A stretch of 5,717 bases of DNA from an uncultured beta proteobacterium (GCA_903930665.1 CAIYZI010000102.1:1-5717); one strand, 5' to 3'. Numbered from the stretch's first letter, positions 1 through 5,717 are shown. Notes: a model not told the origin generated them from the sequence alone. A program made the numbers and translations.

Positions 1-1420
1 GAGCCTTGGTAGAAAGAATAATTACTGGAAAACTCGGTTGAAATTGCAGCAGACAAACTAAGGTCTTTCTGTAACTCATAATTAGCCGAAGAAATCTCAA
101 TCACTGTGGCGCGTGCGTTCGTCAAGGCGATTGGCATACCAAATTGGTAACTAGGGGCGGACTGCGTAGCCAAATTTAAATTCGATGACTTACCAAAGTC
201 ATACTTATAACCAATGGAGATTGCACCCAATTGCTTCTGATTTGATGGATCCATTAAATAGTATTTTGCACCGAGAGTCGCAGGAACTGAAACGTAATTC
301 ATTGAGGACGAATTTAGACCTGCACTGGGATTTCCATTCGCACCAGTAGCAGATTCATTCATCCCAGTGAAAGCATAGTTTGTGACAGCCACATTCAAAA
401 ACCCATCTAGATTTGGCAGGGCATTAGTCAATGGCAACAAGCCCAGAGCATTAACCCCGTAAATATTCACACTCGTATTACCAGTAGCGCCCTGATTACT
501 AGCTGTCACCCCAGAAATCTCCCCCTGGGAAAGGTTCTGTCGAGTATTACTGTATTGATAGTTACCCAGTACAACAGTTCCAATCAACTTCGCCGTATCC
601 AATTGAAGCTTCTTAAAAATCCCAAGACTTACGCCCAACCCATTACCACTTCCATCTGAGCCTGCTGAATAATTCGCTGAGCTCACGTTAGCATAAATCC
701 CAGCGGGCTCATCCTTACTGCCAAATAAATTACCCATTAGGTTTAATCCCCAAAAGGAAATGTTTTGACGTGCGCCGGATGATTGACCAATTTGATCAAC
801 TGAGCCTCCCTGGAAGTAGAAGGACGATTTGATCGTTGCGTCATTGCCGTCTTCGATCAGCGCACTTGCATCGCGGATACTGGCCTCATTTGCACGAATG
901 GTTGTATTCATGGGTCCTGACATCAGACCAGCGGGCACCTGATTGGATGCGCCGGGAGCATAGGTATAAAAACCCGGGGATGCTTGCGTAGCTGATGACT
1001 GACCAAAACTAGCAACATAACTGCCGATAGGCGCAAAAGCAGCGGCAGTCTGCCCAGTACTGGAGACAAAACTACCTACTGGTGCTGGGGTAGCAGCGGT
1101 TGCCCCCGCAGTAGAAACATAATATCCTGCCGGGGCTTGCAGCGGAGCTGACATACCAGTAGTGGGGGCATAAGTTCCAGGCAAAGCTGGCGTAGCAGCA
1201 GCAGCACCCACGACAGCCACAAAATAGCCAGCTGGGGCCAAGGTAGCCGCAGTTTGACCGGTACTTGAGACATAGCTGCCAACTGGTGCCAATGTTGGAG
1301 CGGATGCGCCCGTGCTGGGAACATATGACCCAATTGGGGCTAAAAGAGCAACAGTCTGCCCGGTGGTGGGGACATAACTACCGGCTGGCGCAAGTGTTGG
1401 AGCGCTTGCACCTGTATAGC
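1..1420 (-). pseudogene. Same surface protein, repeats plus autotransporter-like barrel (shifted frame, partial)
   Basis: This frame is open from about 1415 to the left edge with no stop, and it resumes the 17-residue repeat exactly where the upstream reading frame loses it (TGASAPTLA following VGTYVA). One missing base near 1416-1417 therefore explains the break. Ten repeats follow (to 930). A region then begins at NTTIRANEASIRDASALI and passes into alternating hydrophobic and polar segments rich in Gly, Ser, Asn and Tyr, such as GIYANVSSANYSAG, LIGTVVLGNYQYSN, LGAISIGYKYDFG and SLSAAISTEFSSNYSF. These read as amphipathic beta strands, as in autotransporter-type outer-membrane barrels. The assignment rests on composition and strand pattern only, not on a conserved motif. 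The C-terminus, where a barrel-closing Phe or Tyr would be expected, lies outside the window. If the missing base is real, the gene is broken or phase-off. If it is a sequencing error, 1-1885 is one gene of at least 628 codons. Confidence 0.65.
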
Positions 1421-1744
1421 AACATAAGTTCCCACTGGGGCTTGCAGCGCAGCTGACATACCAGTAGTGGGGGCATAAGTTCCAGGTCCAGCTGGTATAC
1501 CAGCAACTGCACCGACGCTAGGTACAAAATGTCCAACTGGGGCCAAAAGGGCCGCAGTCAGACCAGTAACGGGGGCGTAGCTACCAATTGGTGCCGGTGT
1601 TGGAGCAGACGCGCCTGTGCCGGGAACATACGAGCCAACTGGGGCCAAAAGGGCCGCAGTCAGACCAGTAACGGGGGCGTAGTAACCAGCTGCTGCCGGT
1701 GTTGCAACGGTTGCCCCTGAAGTTGAAACATAAGTACCGACGGA
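930..1744 (-). repeat. Sixteen tandem 51-bp coding repeats with a 306-bp superunit
   Basis: Reading on the minus strand from 1744 to 930 there are sixteen 17-residue units, one of them (the seventh) missing a base. The units are arranged in a higher-order pattern of six. Repeats 1-6 and 7-12 carry corresponding signatures, ending in both cases with a PGTYAPTTGMSA unit, and repeats 13-14 resemble 1-2 again. Two stretches of 48 bp, 1533-1580 and 1635-1682, are identical and lie 102 bp (two units) apart. A 50-bp stretch at 1437-1486 recurs at 1132-1181 with one mismatch. The array is protein-coding and has grown by local duplication, so its copy number is likely to vary between strains. Confidence 0.9.
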
Positions 1745-1885
1745 AGCTGGAATACATCCACCAGGTGCTGTATCTTGGCCAGTTGAACTATAGGTCCCAG
1801 GGGTACAGTTGACTGCATATGCCCCACCGGATGCGGACATAGCAAGCAGAAATAGGCTTAGTGGTGAGGGTTTACTGAATTTCAT
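1340..1885 (-). CDS. Secreted repeat-rich surface protein, N-terminal part (frameshifted)
   Basis: The ATG at 1885 is preceded on the minus strand by a GGAA about 4 nt upstream, a weak ribosome binding site. Residues 1-24 form a typical Sec signal peptide: a basic start (MKFSKPS), a hydrophobic core, and a likely cleavage after AYA, before VNC. The mature protein begins with a Cys-containing module (Cys27 to Cys44, TPGTYSSTG inside) and continues into 17-residue repeats of the form P-[VIA]-G-[ST]-Y-[VA]-x-x-T-G-x-[ST]-A-x-x-x-A. The repeat pattern is intact to about residue 156 (VGTYVA). The last 25 or so residues before the stop at 1340 (IQVQALQHLRQ onward) no longer match it and are out of frame. 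The real continuation is in the next frame and is given as a separate entry. The product is probably exported to the cell surface; its molecular function is unknown. The start codon lies only 22 bp from the divergent radical SAM gene. Confidence 0.75.
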   Translation of the reverse strand: MKFSKPSPLSLFLLAMSASGGAYAVNCTPGTYSSTGQDTAPGGCIPASVGTYVSTSGATVATPAAAGYYAPVTGLTAALLAPVGSYVPGTGASAPTPAPIGSYAPVTGLTAALLAPVGHFVPSVGAVAGIPAGPGTYAPTTGMSAALQAPVGTYVAIQVQALQHLRQPVVMSPPPGRLLLF

Positions 1886-1907
1886 AATATTCCATTAAAT
1901 TAGTGCA

Positions 1908-3248
1908 ATGAGTACACAAACATTAAATGAATTACTCCTTGAGGCCACCGAATGTTATCAGCTCAATTTAACAGAAAGGGCTGAAAACTTATATGCACAG
2001 GCTCTCCGTATTAACCCTCGGCATGCAGGGGCACTCTTTAATATGGGTACATTACTACTGCGCCGCGGAGACCTAAAAGGTGATGCTCTTGTGCAAGATG
2101 CTTTTGCCCTAGACGCTGGAAATGAAATTGACCGAAATAAAGCAGTTCATCTTCTCATTCAAATCTATTTGGCACAAGCTTATAAAAAACATGCCCAAGT
2201 ATGGCTAGAATATGCAGCGATTCATCAACTTGAGATTCCAGATTTCAATGTACTGAAAAAGCAAATTGAGATCCCAGCTTACCTAGAAAAGACGATCTAT
2301 AGTCCTGCTCAAAAAAAACAACTTGAGCGCTATAGTCCGATAGAGTCAAACTCTTATGTCTATGCAATTGATATTGTGGGGGGATGTAACTTACGCTGCC
2401 CCACCTGCCCAATCGGCAATAAAGATGGAATGGCAAAGGGCTTAATGCAAAAGGAATTATTTGCCGATATCTTAAATAAGATTTGCATGGAAAGCGGGGA
2501 ATATTCCCCTGATATTTGGTTATTCAACTGGAGTGAACCACTACTAAACGAGCGCCTCCCAGATTACATTAAGCTCATTCACAGTGCTCAGCTGACTTCT
2601 TTCATTTCAACCAATCTCAACATAACCCATCGCATCAACGAACTGATGCAGGCAAATCCAACTAGATTAAAGGTATCTATATCGAGTTTAAAGCAGGAGA
2701 TTTATGGCATTACACACGAGCGTGGAAACATCAATACTGTAATAGCCAATTTTGAAACGCTGGCACTTGCTAGAGACCGCAATAAATCCACGACTGAAAT
2801 TTGGATCGGGCACCATCTCTATAAAAATACAGTCGAGGAAATGGAGCAAATTCAAGCGCTGGCAAACCAATTTGGCTTTGGATATAGGCCATCTTACGCC
2901 ATCATGGCCCCCATTGAAAAAGCGCTATCCTTGATTGAAAAAGGTGATGAGAAACCATCCGGAATAGAGGCGCAGCTATTTTTTCATCCAAATAGCATTG
3001 TTAAAAATGTAACGCCAAAAAGATCTGGAAATATGGATTGCGAGTTACGCTTTAATATGACTGCCATTAATTATGATGGCTCGGTTTCTCTATGTTGTGG
3101 CACAACCCAAGATTTATCAGAAAAAGCAAATGAAAAGATCTATTTTATGGAACATACCACCAGCAAAATTGAAGCATTGAAATACCAACATTCTTTTTGC
3201 ACTGTATGCATCCACAATAATCTGCATTTAACAATTCAAGATCTATGA
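1908..3248 (+). CDS. TPR-radical SAM protein with SPASM-like C-terminal cysteines
   Basis: This is a 446-residue protein. Residues about 6-73 form one clear TPR (NLTERAENLYAQALRINP) and one degenerate TPR. The radical SAM core starts near 150: Cys160, Cys164 and Cys167 (GGCNLRCPTCPIG) form the CX3CX2C site for the [4Fe-4S] cluster that cleaves S-adenosylmethionine. FNWSEPLLN at 206-214 matches the usual GEP-type SAM-binding motif, and STNLNIT at 234-240 matches the later strand. The C-terminus has Cys378, Cys396-Cys397, and Cys431 and Cys434 (FCTVC), as in SPASM domains that hold an auxiliary cluster. Family knowledge suggests peptide or small-molecule modification; the substrate is not visible. 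An in-frame stop at 1896 leaves ATG 1908 as the first possible ATG. No good Shine-Dalgarno sequence is seen. The stop overlaps the next start by 4 bp, so the two genes are probably translationally coupled. Confidence 0.88.
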   Translation: MSTQTLNELLLEATECYQLNLTERAENLYAQALRINPRHAGALFNMGTLLLRRGDLKGDALVQDAFALDAGNEIDRNKAVHLLIQIYLAQAYKKHAQVWLEYAAIHQLEIPDFNVLKKQIEIPAYLEKTIYSPAQKKQLERYSPIESNSYVYAIDIVGGCNLRCPTCPIGNKDGMAKGLMQKELFADILNKICMESGEYSPDIWLFNWSEPLLNERLPDYIKLIHSAQLTSFISTNLNITHRINELMQANPTRLKVSISSLKQEIYGITHERGNINTVIANFETLALARDRNKSTTEIWIGHHLYKNTVEEMEQIQALANQFGFGYRPSYAIMAPIEKALSLIEKGDEKPSGIEAQLFFHPNSIVKNVTPKRSGNMDCELRFNMTAINYDGSVSLCCGTTQDLSEKANEKIYFMEHTTSKIEALKYQHSFCTVCIHNNLHLTIQDL

Positions 3249-3880
3249 ATATGCAAATTGATGCCCAAGTCGCACGCAATTATCTTCTGTCAGGACAATT
3301 CGAGTTAGCCATTAGTAAATATCAAGAACTCATCTCATTGACACCCTTTAATGCAGTATTGTATTTGGAGCTCTCATCAGCACTCATGGGTCTTGGAAAG
3401 TTAGATGAAGCACTGGTAGTGGTAAATCAAACTGAAAATCTTGATGCTGCTATTTTGCATGAGGCAAAATTACAAAAGGGTAATATTTTCCTCGCACAAG
3501 GGAGGTATTTAGATGCTCTTGCCATTTTGAGCCCACTGCTTTCGACCCATTGTGAAGAAAGGGCTAGAACAGCATTATCAACTGCCTATATCAATATTGG
3601 AAAGCCATCCAAAGCATCTGAAGTGCTTCAGGTTATTGAGAGAGAAAAGTTAAGCATGGGCGCAATCAACAATCTAGCAATTAGTCTTTGCGAACAAATG
3701 CGGGTAACTGAAGCCTTGGAAATTTTGGCTGAGCGCATTCAAAAAGGTATTTTTGATTTCAGCACGATCTCCAATATTTTGATGCTTTCAAATTATTCTG
3801 AAGCGCCAGAAAAGTATATTGTCATAGCTAGGCATGCTCTAAAACATACTGAAAAATTAACGCACACCCCCCCCAATTAA
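3245..3880 (+). CDS. TPR half of a GT41 (OGT/SPINDLY-like) glycosyltransferase
   Basis: The 211-residue product is almost all TPR-like helical repeats, about five, at roughly residues 3-36, 37-70, 71-104, 105-136 and 138-170. Typical TPR text includes YLLSGQFELAISKYQELISL and NIFLAQGRYLDALAIL. Residues 177-204 (SNILMLSNYSEAP then an ARHAL helix) match the linker that joins TPRs to the catalytic domain in bacterial SPINDLY-like proteins. The frame then ends at a stop just after a run of eight cytosines. Removing one C joins it seamlessly to the catalytic half, reading HTPPIKNKSSGHPLQIGF. It is therefore best seen as the front part of one enzyme, not a stand-alone protein. In the family the TPRs bind the acceptor protein. 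The start at 3245 overlaps the upstream stop (ATGA); an in-frame ATG at 3251 is an alternative. Confidence 0.85.
   Translation: MNMQIDAQVARNYLLSGQFELAISKYQELISLTPFNAVLYLELSSALMGLGKLDEALVVVNQTENLDAAILHEAKLQKGNIFLAQGRYLDALAILSPLLSTHCEERARTALSTAYINIGKPSKASEVLQVIEREKLSMGAINNLAISLCEQMRVTEALEILAERIQKGIFDFSTISNILMLSNYSEAPEKYIVIARHALKHTEKLTHTPPN
3867..3874 (+). repeat. C8 homopolymer at the frameshift in the GT41 gene
   Basis: Eight consecutive cytosines sit exactly where the TPR frame must change to the catalytic frame. With seven Cs (or ten) the two halves form one open frame of about 573 codons; with eight the product stops at 3878-3880. Homopolymers of this kind are known slip-strand mutation sites in phase-variable surface genes, and CCC-C strings are also prone to +1 ribosomal shifting. 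The sequence alone cannot separate these from a read error. Confidence 0.85.
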
Positions 3881-3929
3881 AAATAAATCCTCGGGACATC
3901 CATTACAAATTGGATTTATTTCAGGCGAT

Positions 3930-4967
3930 ATGAGGCAACACCCTGTTGGCTGGTTCTTTGTAGCCCTTCTAAAAGAACTAAGCGCGCATTACAAAACCGT
4001 TGTCTACTATACAAATCATCAGATCGATCCATTAACGCAAACAATCATATCTACCGCATCAGAATTCCGCTTTATTGGTCAGATGAATGATGGAGAGTTA
4101 ATCAATCAAATGAAACAAGATGAAAATGATGTTTTAATTGATTTATCGGGACATACCGCTGGTGGTAGATTGCAAATATTTAATCAACGCATTGCTCCAA
4201 AGCAACTCAGTTATCTCGGCTACTTCTCATCAACTTATATGCCAGAAATTGACGGCGTGATATTTGATAAAAAGCACCTGGATGGCGTTCCAAATGATTT
4301 TTTTACTGAAAAAGTCTATGAACTCGAGTGCTCTCGCTTTAATTACACAGCTCCTTATGCTATTGAGATAGCGCCATTACCAGCCTTACAAAATAAAGTA
4401 ATTACTTTTGGCAGCTTTTGCAATACATCCAAAATTAGCCAAACCTGCTTAAACACTTGGGCGACTACTTTAAAAGCAATTCCAAAATCTAAGCTTCAAT
4501 TACGCTGGAAATCCCTCCAAGACCCTCATGTCAGAAAATCTATTCGTAATACTTTTATTGGTCTCGGAATTGAAAATGCCAGGGTTGAGCTCTATTCTGA
4601 TTGCGATCATGAGTCTCTTTTTCATTTTTATAACGAGGTTGACATTGCTCTAGATACATTCCCATTTTCAGGTGCCACTACCTGCTGTGAGGCACTATGG
4701 ATGGGCGTACCCGTTCTTACTAGAACTGGTAGCACACCTGCATCTAATCAAGCGGCCAGCATCCTGCATCAAATTGACTTAGATGAATACATCACTAGCA
4801 GCGCTAAAGAATTTACAGCCCAAGCAATCAAACTTACTAGCGATCTAGAGGCGCTCTCTCAACTTCGCGCATCTATTAGAAAGAGATTTTTAACGAGTTC
4901 GCTAGGAAGCCCCGCAATATTTGCAAAACATTTTGTACGAGTGATAGAAGAAATTACTACCACTTGA
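3930..4967 (+). CDS. GT41 (O-GlcNAc-transferase-type) catalytic half
   Basis: This is the catalytic region of a GT41 glycosyltransferase, which moves a sugar from a UDP donor to Ser/Thr (or Asn in the HMW1C branch) of proteins. The frame is open from 3861, and the family motif GFISGDMRQHPVGWF begins at 3912, upstream of the first ATG at 3930. The true protein thus almost certainly starts in the TPR gene. Numbering from that ATG, His4 (MRQHP) aligns with the catalytic-site His of OGT. DLSGHTAGGR (71-80) and APKQLSYLGY (89-98) are conserved blocks. Lys168 (NTSK) fits the diphosphate-binding Lys. LDTFPFSGATTCCEALWMG (241-259) is the nucleotide-binding signature, followed by PASNQAASIL. The C-terminal GT-B lobe is complete and there is no signal peptide, so the enzyme acts in the cytoplasm. 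Translated from ATG 3930 alone it would lack the first strand and the TPRs and is unlikely to work. Confidence 0.88.
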   Translation: MRQHPVGWFFVALLKELSAHYKTVVYYTNHQIDPLTQTIISTASEFRFIGQMNDGELINQMKQDENDVLIDLSGHTAGGRLQIFNQRIAPKQLSYLGYFSSTYMPEIDGVIFDKKHLDGVPNDFFTEKVYELECSRFNYTAPYAIEIAPLPALQNKVITFGSFCNTSKISQTCLNTWATTLKAIPKSKLQLRWKSLQDPHVRKSIRNTFIGLGIENARVELYSDCDHESLFHFYNEVDIALDTFPFSGATTCCEALWMGVPVLTRTGSTPASNQAASILHQIDLDEYITSSAKEFTAQAIKLTSDLEALSQLRASIRKRFLTSSLGSPAIFAKHFVRVIEEITTT

Positions 4968-5124
4968 GCACTTTGAGGGCACTCTCAAAAGATTCAATAT
5001 CCCCAAGCTGCGGTCTCTGATTATGATGGAGGAAGAGATTCACTGCATACCGATCTACACAGGATTCATGGCATTAAGCAGGCCCAAAAGTGCGTTTTAC
5101 TTGATCTAGCCCAAAATCTCCTGA
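4957..5124 (-). pseudogene. Unidentified gene tail, minus strand, with an internal stop
   Basis: Reading the minus strand from about 5124 to the TAG at 4959-4957 gives a coherent protein-like stretch broken by one TAA at 5076-5074. Before the stop it reads SGDFGLDQVKRTFGPA. After it come CHESCVDRYAVNLFLHHNQR and then PQLGDIESFESALKVLKW. The same frame crosses the stop without an indel. The stretch ends where the adk relic begins, and its own end overlaps the last 11 bp of the GT41 gene. I do not recognise the family. The call rests on residue texture (HHNQRP, a charged amphipathic C-terminus), which is weak evidence. The alternative is that this is non-coding filler. Confidence 0.35.
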
Positions 5125-5309
5125 ATCGATGTACCGTTTGGTGCGATCATTCATCGCATGAGTGGTCGTCTTGTTCATCCGGCCTCAGATTGCACCTATC
5201 ACATCAAATTCAATCCACCCAAAGTAGTGCAGCTGACACAGCAAAAGCGCCAGTCTATCGCAAGGTAAGCGATACTGGGAAAGTTGAAGAGATCACTGCT
5301 TTGAAGTAA
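5125..5309 (+). pseudogene. adk: Adenylate kinase remnant (internal deletion, frameshift)
   Basis: Two pieces of adenylate kinase (AMP + ATP to 2 ADP) are readable. From 5125 to 5226 the frame gives IDVPFGAIIHRMSGR followed by LVHPASDCTYHIKFNPPKV. This matches the strand before the LID and the start of the LID (family: ERMSGRRVHPASGRTYH, then KFNPPKV). From 5232, in another frame, ADTAKAPVYRKVSDTGKVEE then ITALK and TAA matches the C-terminus. About 55 residues of the LID and following helix are missing between them, and the N-terminal half with the P-loop is absent. Within the LID the second Arg of GRR and the GR of SGRTY are altered (GRL, SDC). A TGA directly abuts the 5' end. It cannot be functional. 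As adk is essential, an intact copy must lie elsewhere. Confidence 0.85.
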
Positions 5310-5326
5310 TGAGCGTAAAGCCAAAC

Positions 5327-5359
5327 AAAAAGCTTGCGATTGGTTTCGCAAGCTTTTTT
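5327..5359 (+). terminator. Rho-independent terminator behind the adk relic
   Basis: A perfect 13-bp stem (aaaaagcttgcga at 5327-5339 with its complement at 5346-5358), a 6-nt loop, and a run of six Ts ending at 5359. It starts 18 bp after the adk stop, so it is probably the native adk terminator, kept while the gene decayed. Confidence 0.88.
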
Positions 5360-5578
5360 ATTGGCAGGACTTTTTGGCTACCTCATCAATTGGTATGGCG
5401 CCCAATCGGGACTATCAAGTCAGTATGTTTACTACATCTCGATATTGACAGATATCTATTTCAGTTTGATCAAAATGATTATCGCTCCTTGGATATGGCT
5501 CGTTCTGCTACCAACGTGCTGGGTAATGCTCTCGCTACTGCGGTGGTCAGCAAGTGGGAGGGTGAGCTAAAAGAGTAG
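5360..5578 (+). pseudogene. Dicarboxylate/glutamate symporter (DctA/GltP family) remnant
   Basis: The first piece (to about 5488) reads LAGLFGYLINWYGAQ and later YYISILTDIYFSLIKMIIAP. This is the first transmembrane region and the highly typical ILTD-x-x-x-x-LIKMIIAP segment of sodium or proton:dicarboxylate symporters. The second piece, in another frame from about 5489, reads LDMARSATNVLGNALATAVV then SKWEGELKE and TAG at 5576-5578, matching the family C-terminus (DMARTATNV-x-GN, then a WE-x-E tail). Family members have about 420-450 residues, so roughly 80% of the gene is missing at a junction near 5488. The N-terminal boundary is uncertain. A TTG-started frame from 5334 and an ATG-started frame from 5309 (MSVKPNKKLAIG) both run through the terminator and could contain original N-terminal residues. 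The remnant is non-functional. Confidence 0.8.
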
Positions 5579-5587
5579 GCTCTTCAA

Positions 5588-5621
5588 AATACAAATGCCA
5601 GCAGATGCTGGCATTTGTATT
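5588..5621. terminator. Perfect 15-bp hairpin between convergent genes
   Basis: The arm aatacaaatgccagc (5588-5602) pairs perfectly with 5607-5621 around a 4-nt loop (agat). It lies 9 bp after the symporter stop and 13 bp after the galE stop on the other strand. On the minus strand the hairpin is followed by TTTTG, so it probably ends galE transcription, and it may also have served the symporter gene. The T-tract is short in both directions. Confidence 0.72.
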
Positions 5622-5634
5622 GCGCGTTGGCGAA

Positions 5635-5717
5635 TCAATACCCGGTAGGATTATTTTTTTGCCAATTCCACGTATCGCTACACATGCGATCAATGTCTAA
5701 TTTTGTCTCCCAGCCCA
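5635..5717 (-). CDS. galE: UDP-glucose 4-epimerase, C-terminal end (partial)
   Basis: The minus strand from the right edge encodes LGWETKLDIDRMCSDTWNWQ then KNNPTGY and TGA at 5637-5635. This matches the GalE C-terminus (LGW, then D-x-x-x-M-x-x-DTW-x-WQ-x-x-NP-x-GY). GalE is a cytoplasmic NAD-dependent enzyme interconverting UDP-glucose and UDP-galactose, which feeds galactose-containing lipopolysaccharide and capsule. Some bacterial relatives also act on UDP-GlcNAc. Only about 27 codons are in view. The gene converges on the symporter remnant, with the shared hairpin between them. Unlike its neighbours it shows no sign of decay here. Confidence 0.88.
   Translation of the reverse strand, partial: GWETKLDIDRMCSDTWNWQKNNPTGY

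Noticed and set aside
1265..1720. Small plus-strand open frames within the repeat region
   Set aside because: They mirror the low-stop composition of the minus-strand repeats, have no ribosome binding site, and look unlike any protein.
930..1744. Regular 51-bp spacing as a CRISPR array
   Set aside because: Every unit is in one coding frame with diverged copies and no unique spacers between identical repeats. It is a protein repeat.
1809..1837. TTGACT as a -35 box for the plus-strand operon
   Set aside because: No acceptable -10 hexamer lies 16-18 bp downstream, and it sits about 95 bp from the start inside the opposing gene.
3930..4967. ATG 3930 as the genuine start of an independent glycosyltransferase
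   Set aside because: Conserved family residues (GFISGD) are encoded upstream of it in the same open frame, and only a minimal AGG precedes it.
4972..4989. TTTGAG/CTCAAA stem-loop just after the GT41 gene as a terminator
   Set aside because: The stem is only 6 bp, AT-rich, and has no T-run on either strand. It may be chance.
5309..5347. Frame MSVKPNKKLAIG as a real new gene start overlapping the adk stop
   Set aside because: It runs through a perfect terminator hairpin, and its following residues do not match the symporter frame. At most it preserves a few original N-terminal codons.
1..5717. tRNA, rRNA, insertion sequence or attachment site
   Set aside because: No cloverleaf, rRNA-like stretch, transposase or terminal inverted repeat pair was recognised by eye. 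A tRNA or IS search was not run.

Overview
The window looks like a betaproteobacterial chromosome of moderate GC, most likely Polynucleobacter or a close relative in the Burkholderiaceae. This is inferred from gene content and the feel of the protein sequences, not from a database search. It splits into a dense accessory block (1-4967) and a short gene graveyard (about 4957-5634) that ends at the 3' end of a housekeeping gene.

Region 1-1885 (minus strand) encodes a secreted surface protein. It has a signal peptide, sixteen 17-residue repeats (51 bp each) rich in Pro, Gly, Ser, Thr and Ala, and then a Gly/Ser/Asn-rich beta-strand region resembling an autotransporter or outer-membrane barrel that runs off the window. 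One base is missing inside the repeats near 1416-1417, so the two halves lie in different frames.

Region 1908-4967 (plus strand, divergent from the surface gene with only 22 bp between start codons) is a tightly coupled operon. The first gene encodes a TPR-radical SAM-SPASM protein. Its stop overlaps the start of a TPR gene (ATGA). That TPR gene is really the first half of an O-GlcNAc-transferase-type (GT41, SPINDLY-like) glycosyltransferase: an eight-cytosine run at 3867-3874 throws the frame, and the catalytic half continues in another frame to 4967. Seven (or ten) cytosines would give one protein of about 573 residues. The tract could be a phase-variable switch, a fixed mutation or a sequencing error.

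Region 4957-5634 holds relics. There is an unidentified minus-strand gene tail, a decayed 3' piece of adenylate kinase (adk) followed by a very strong intrinsic terminator, a dicarboxylate/glutamate symporter with about 80% of its middle deleted, and a second perfect hairpin. The window closes with the C-terminus of UDP-glucose 4-epimerase (galE) on the minus strand.

Taken together, a repeat-rich, Ser/Thr-containing surface protein sits head to head with a GT41 glycosyltransferase and a radical SAM enzyme. A dedicated surface-protein modification system is a reasonable hypothesis, but its substrate is not shown by the sequence. No tRNA, rRNA, CRISPR array or insertion sequence was recognised.
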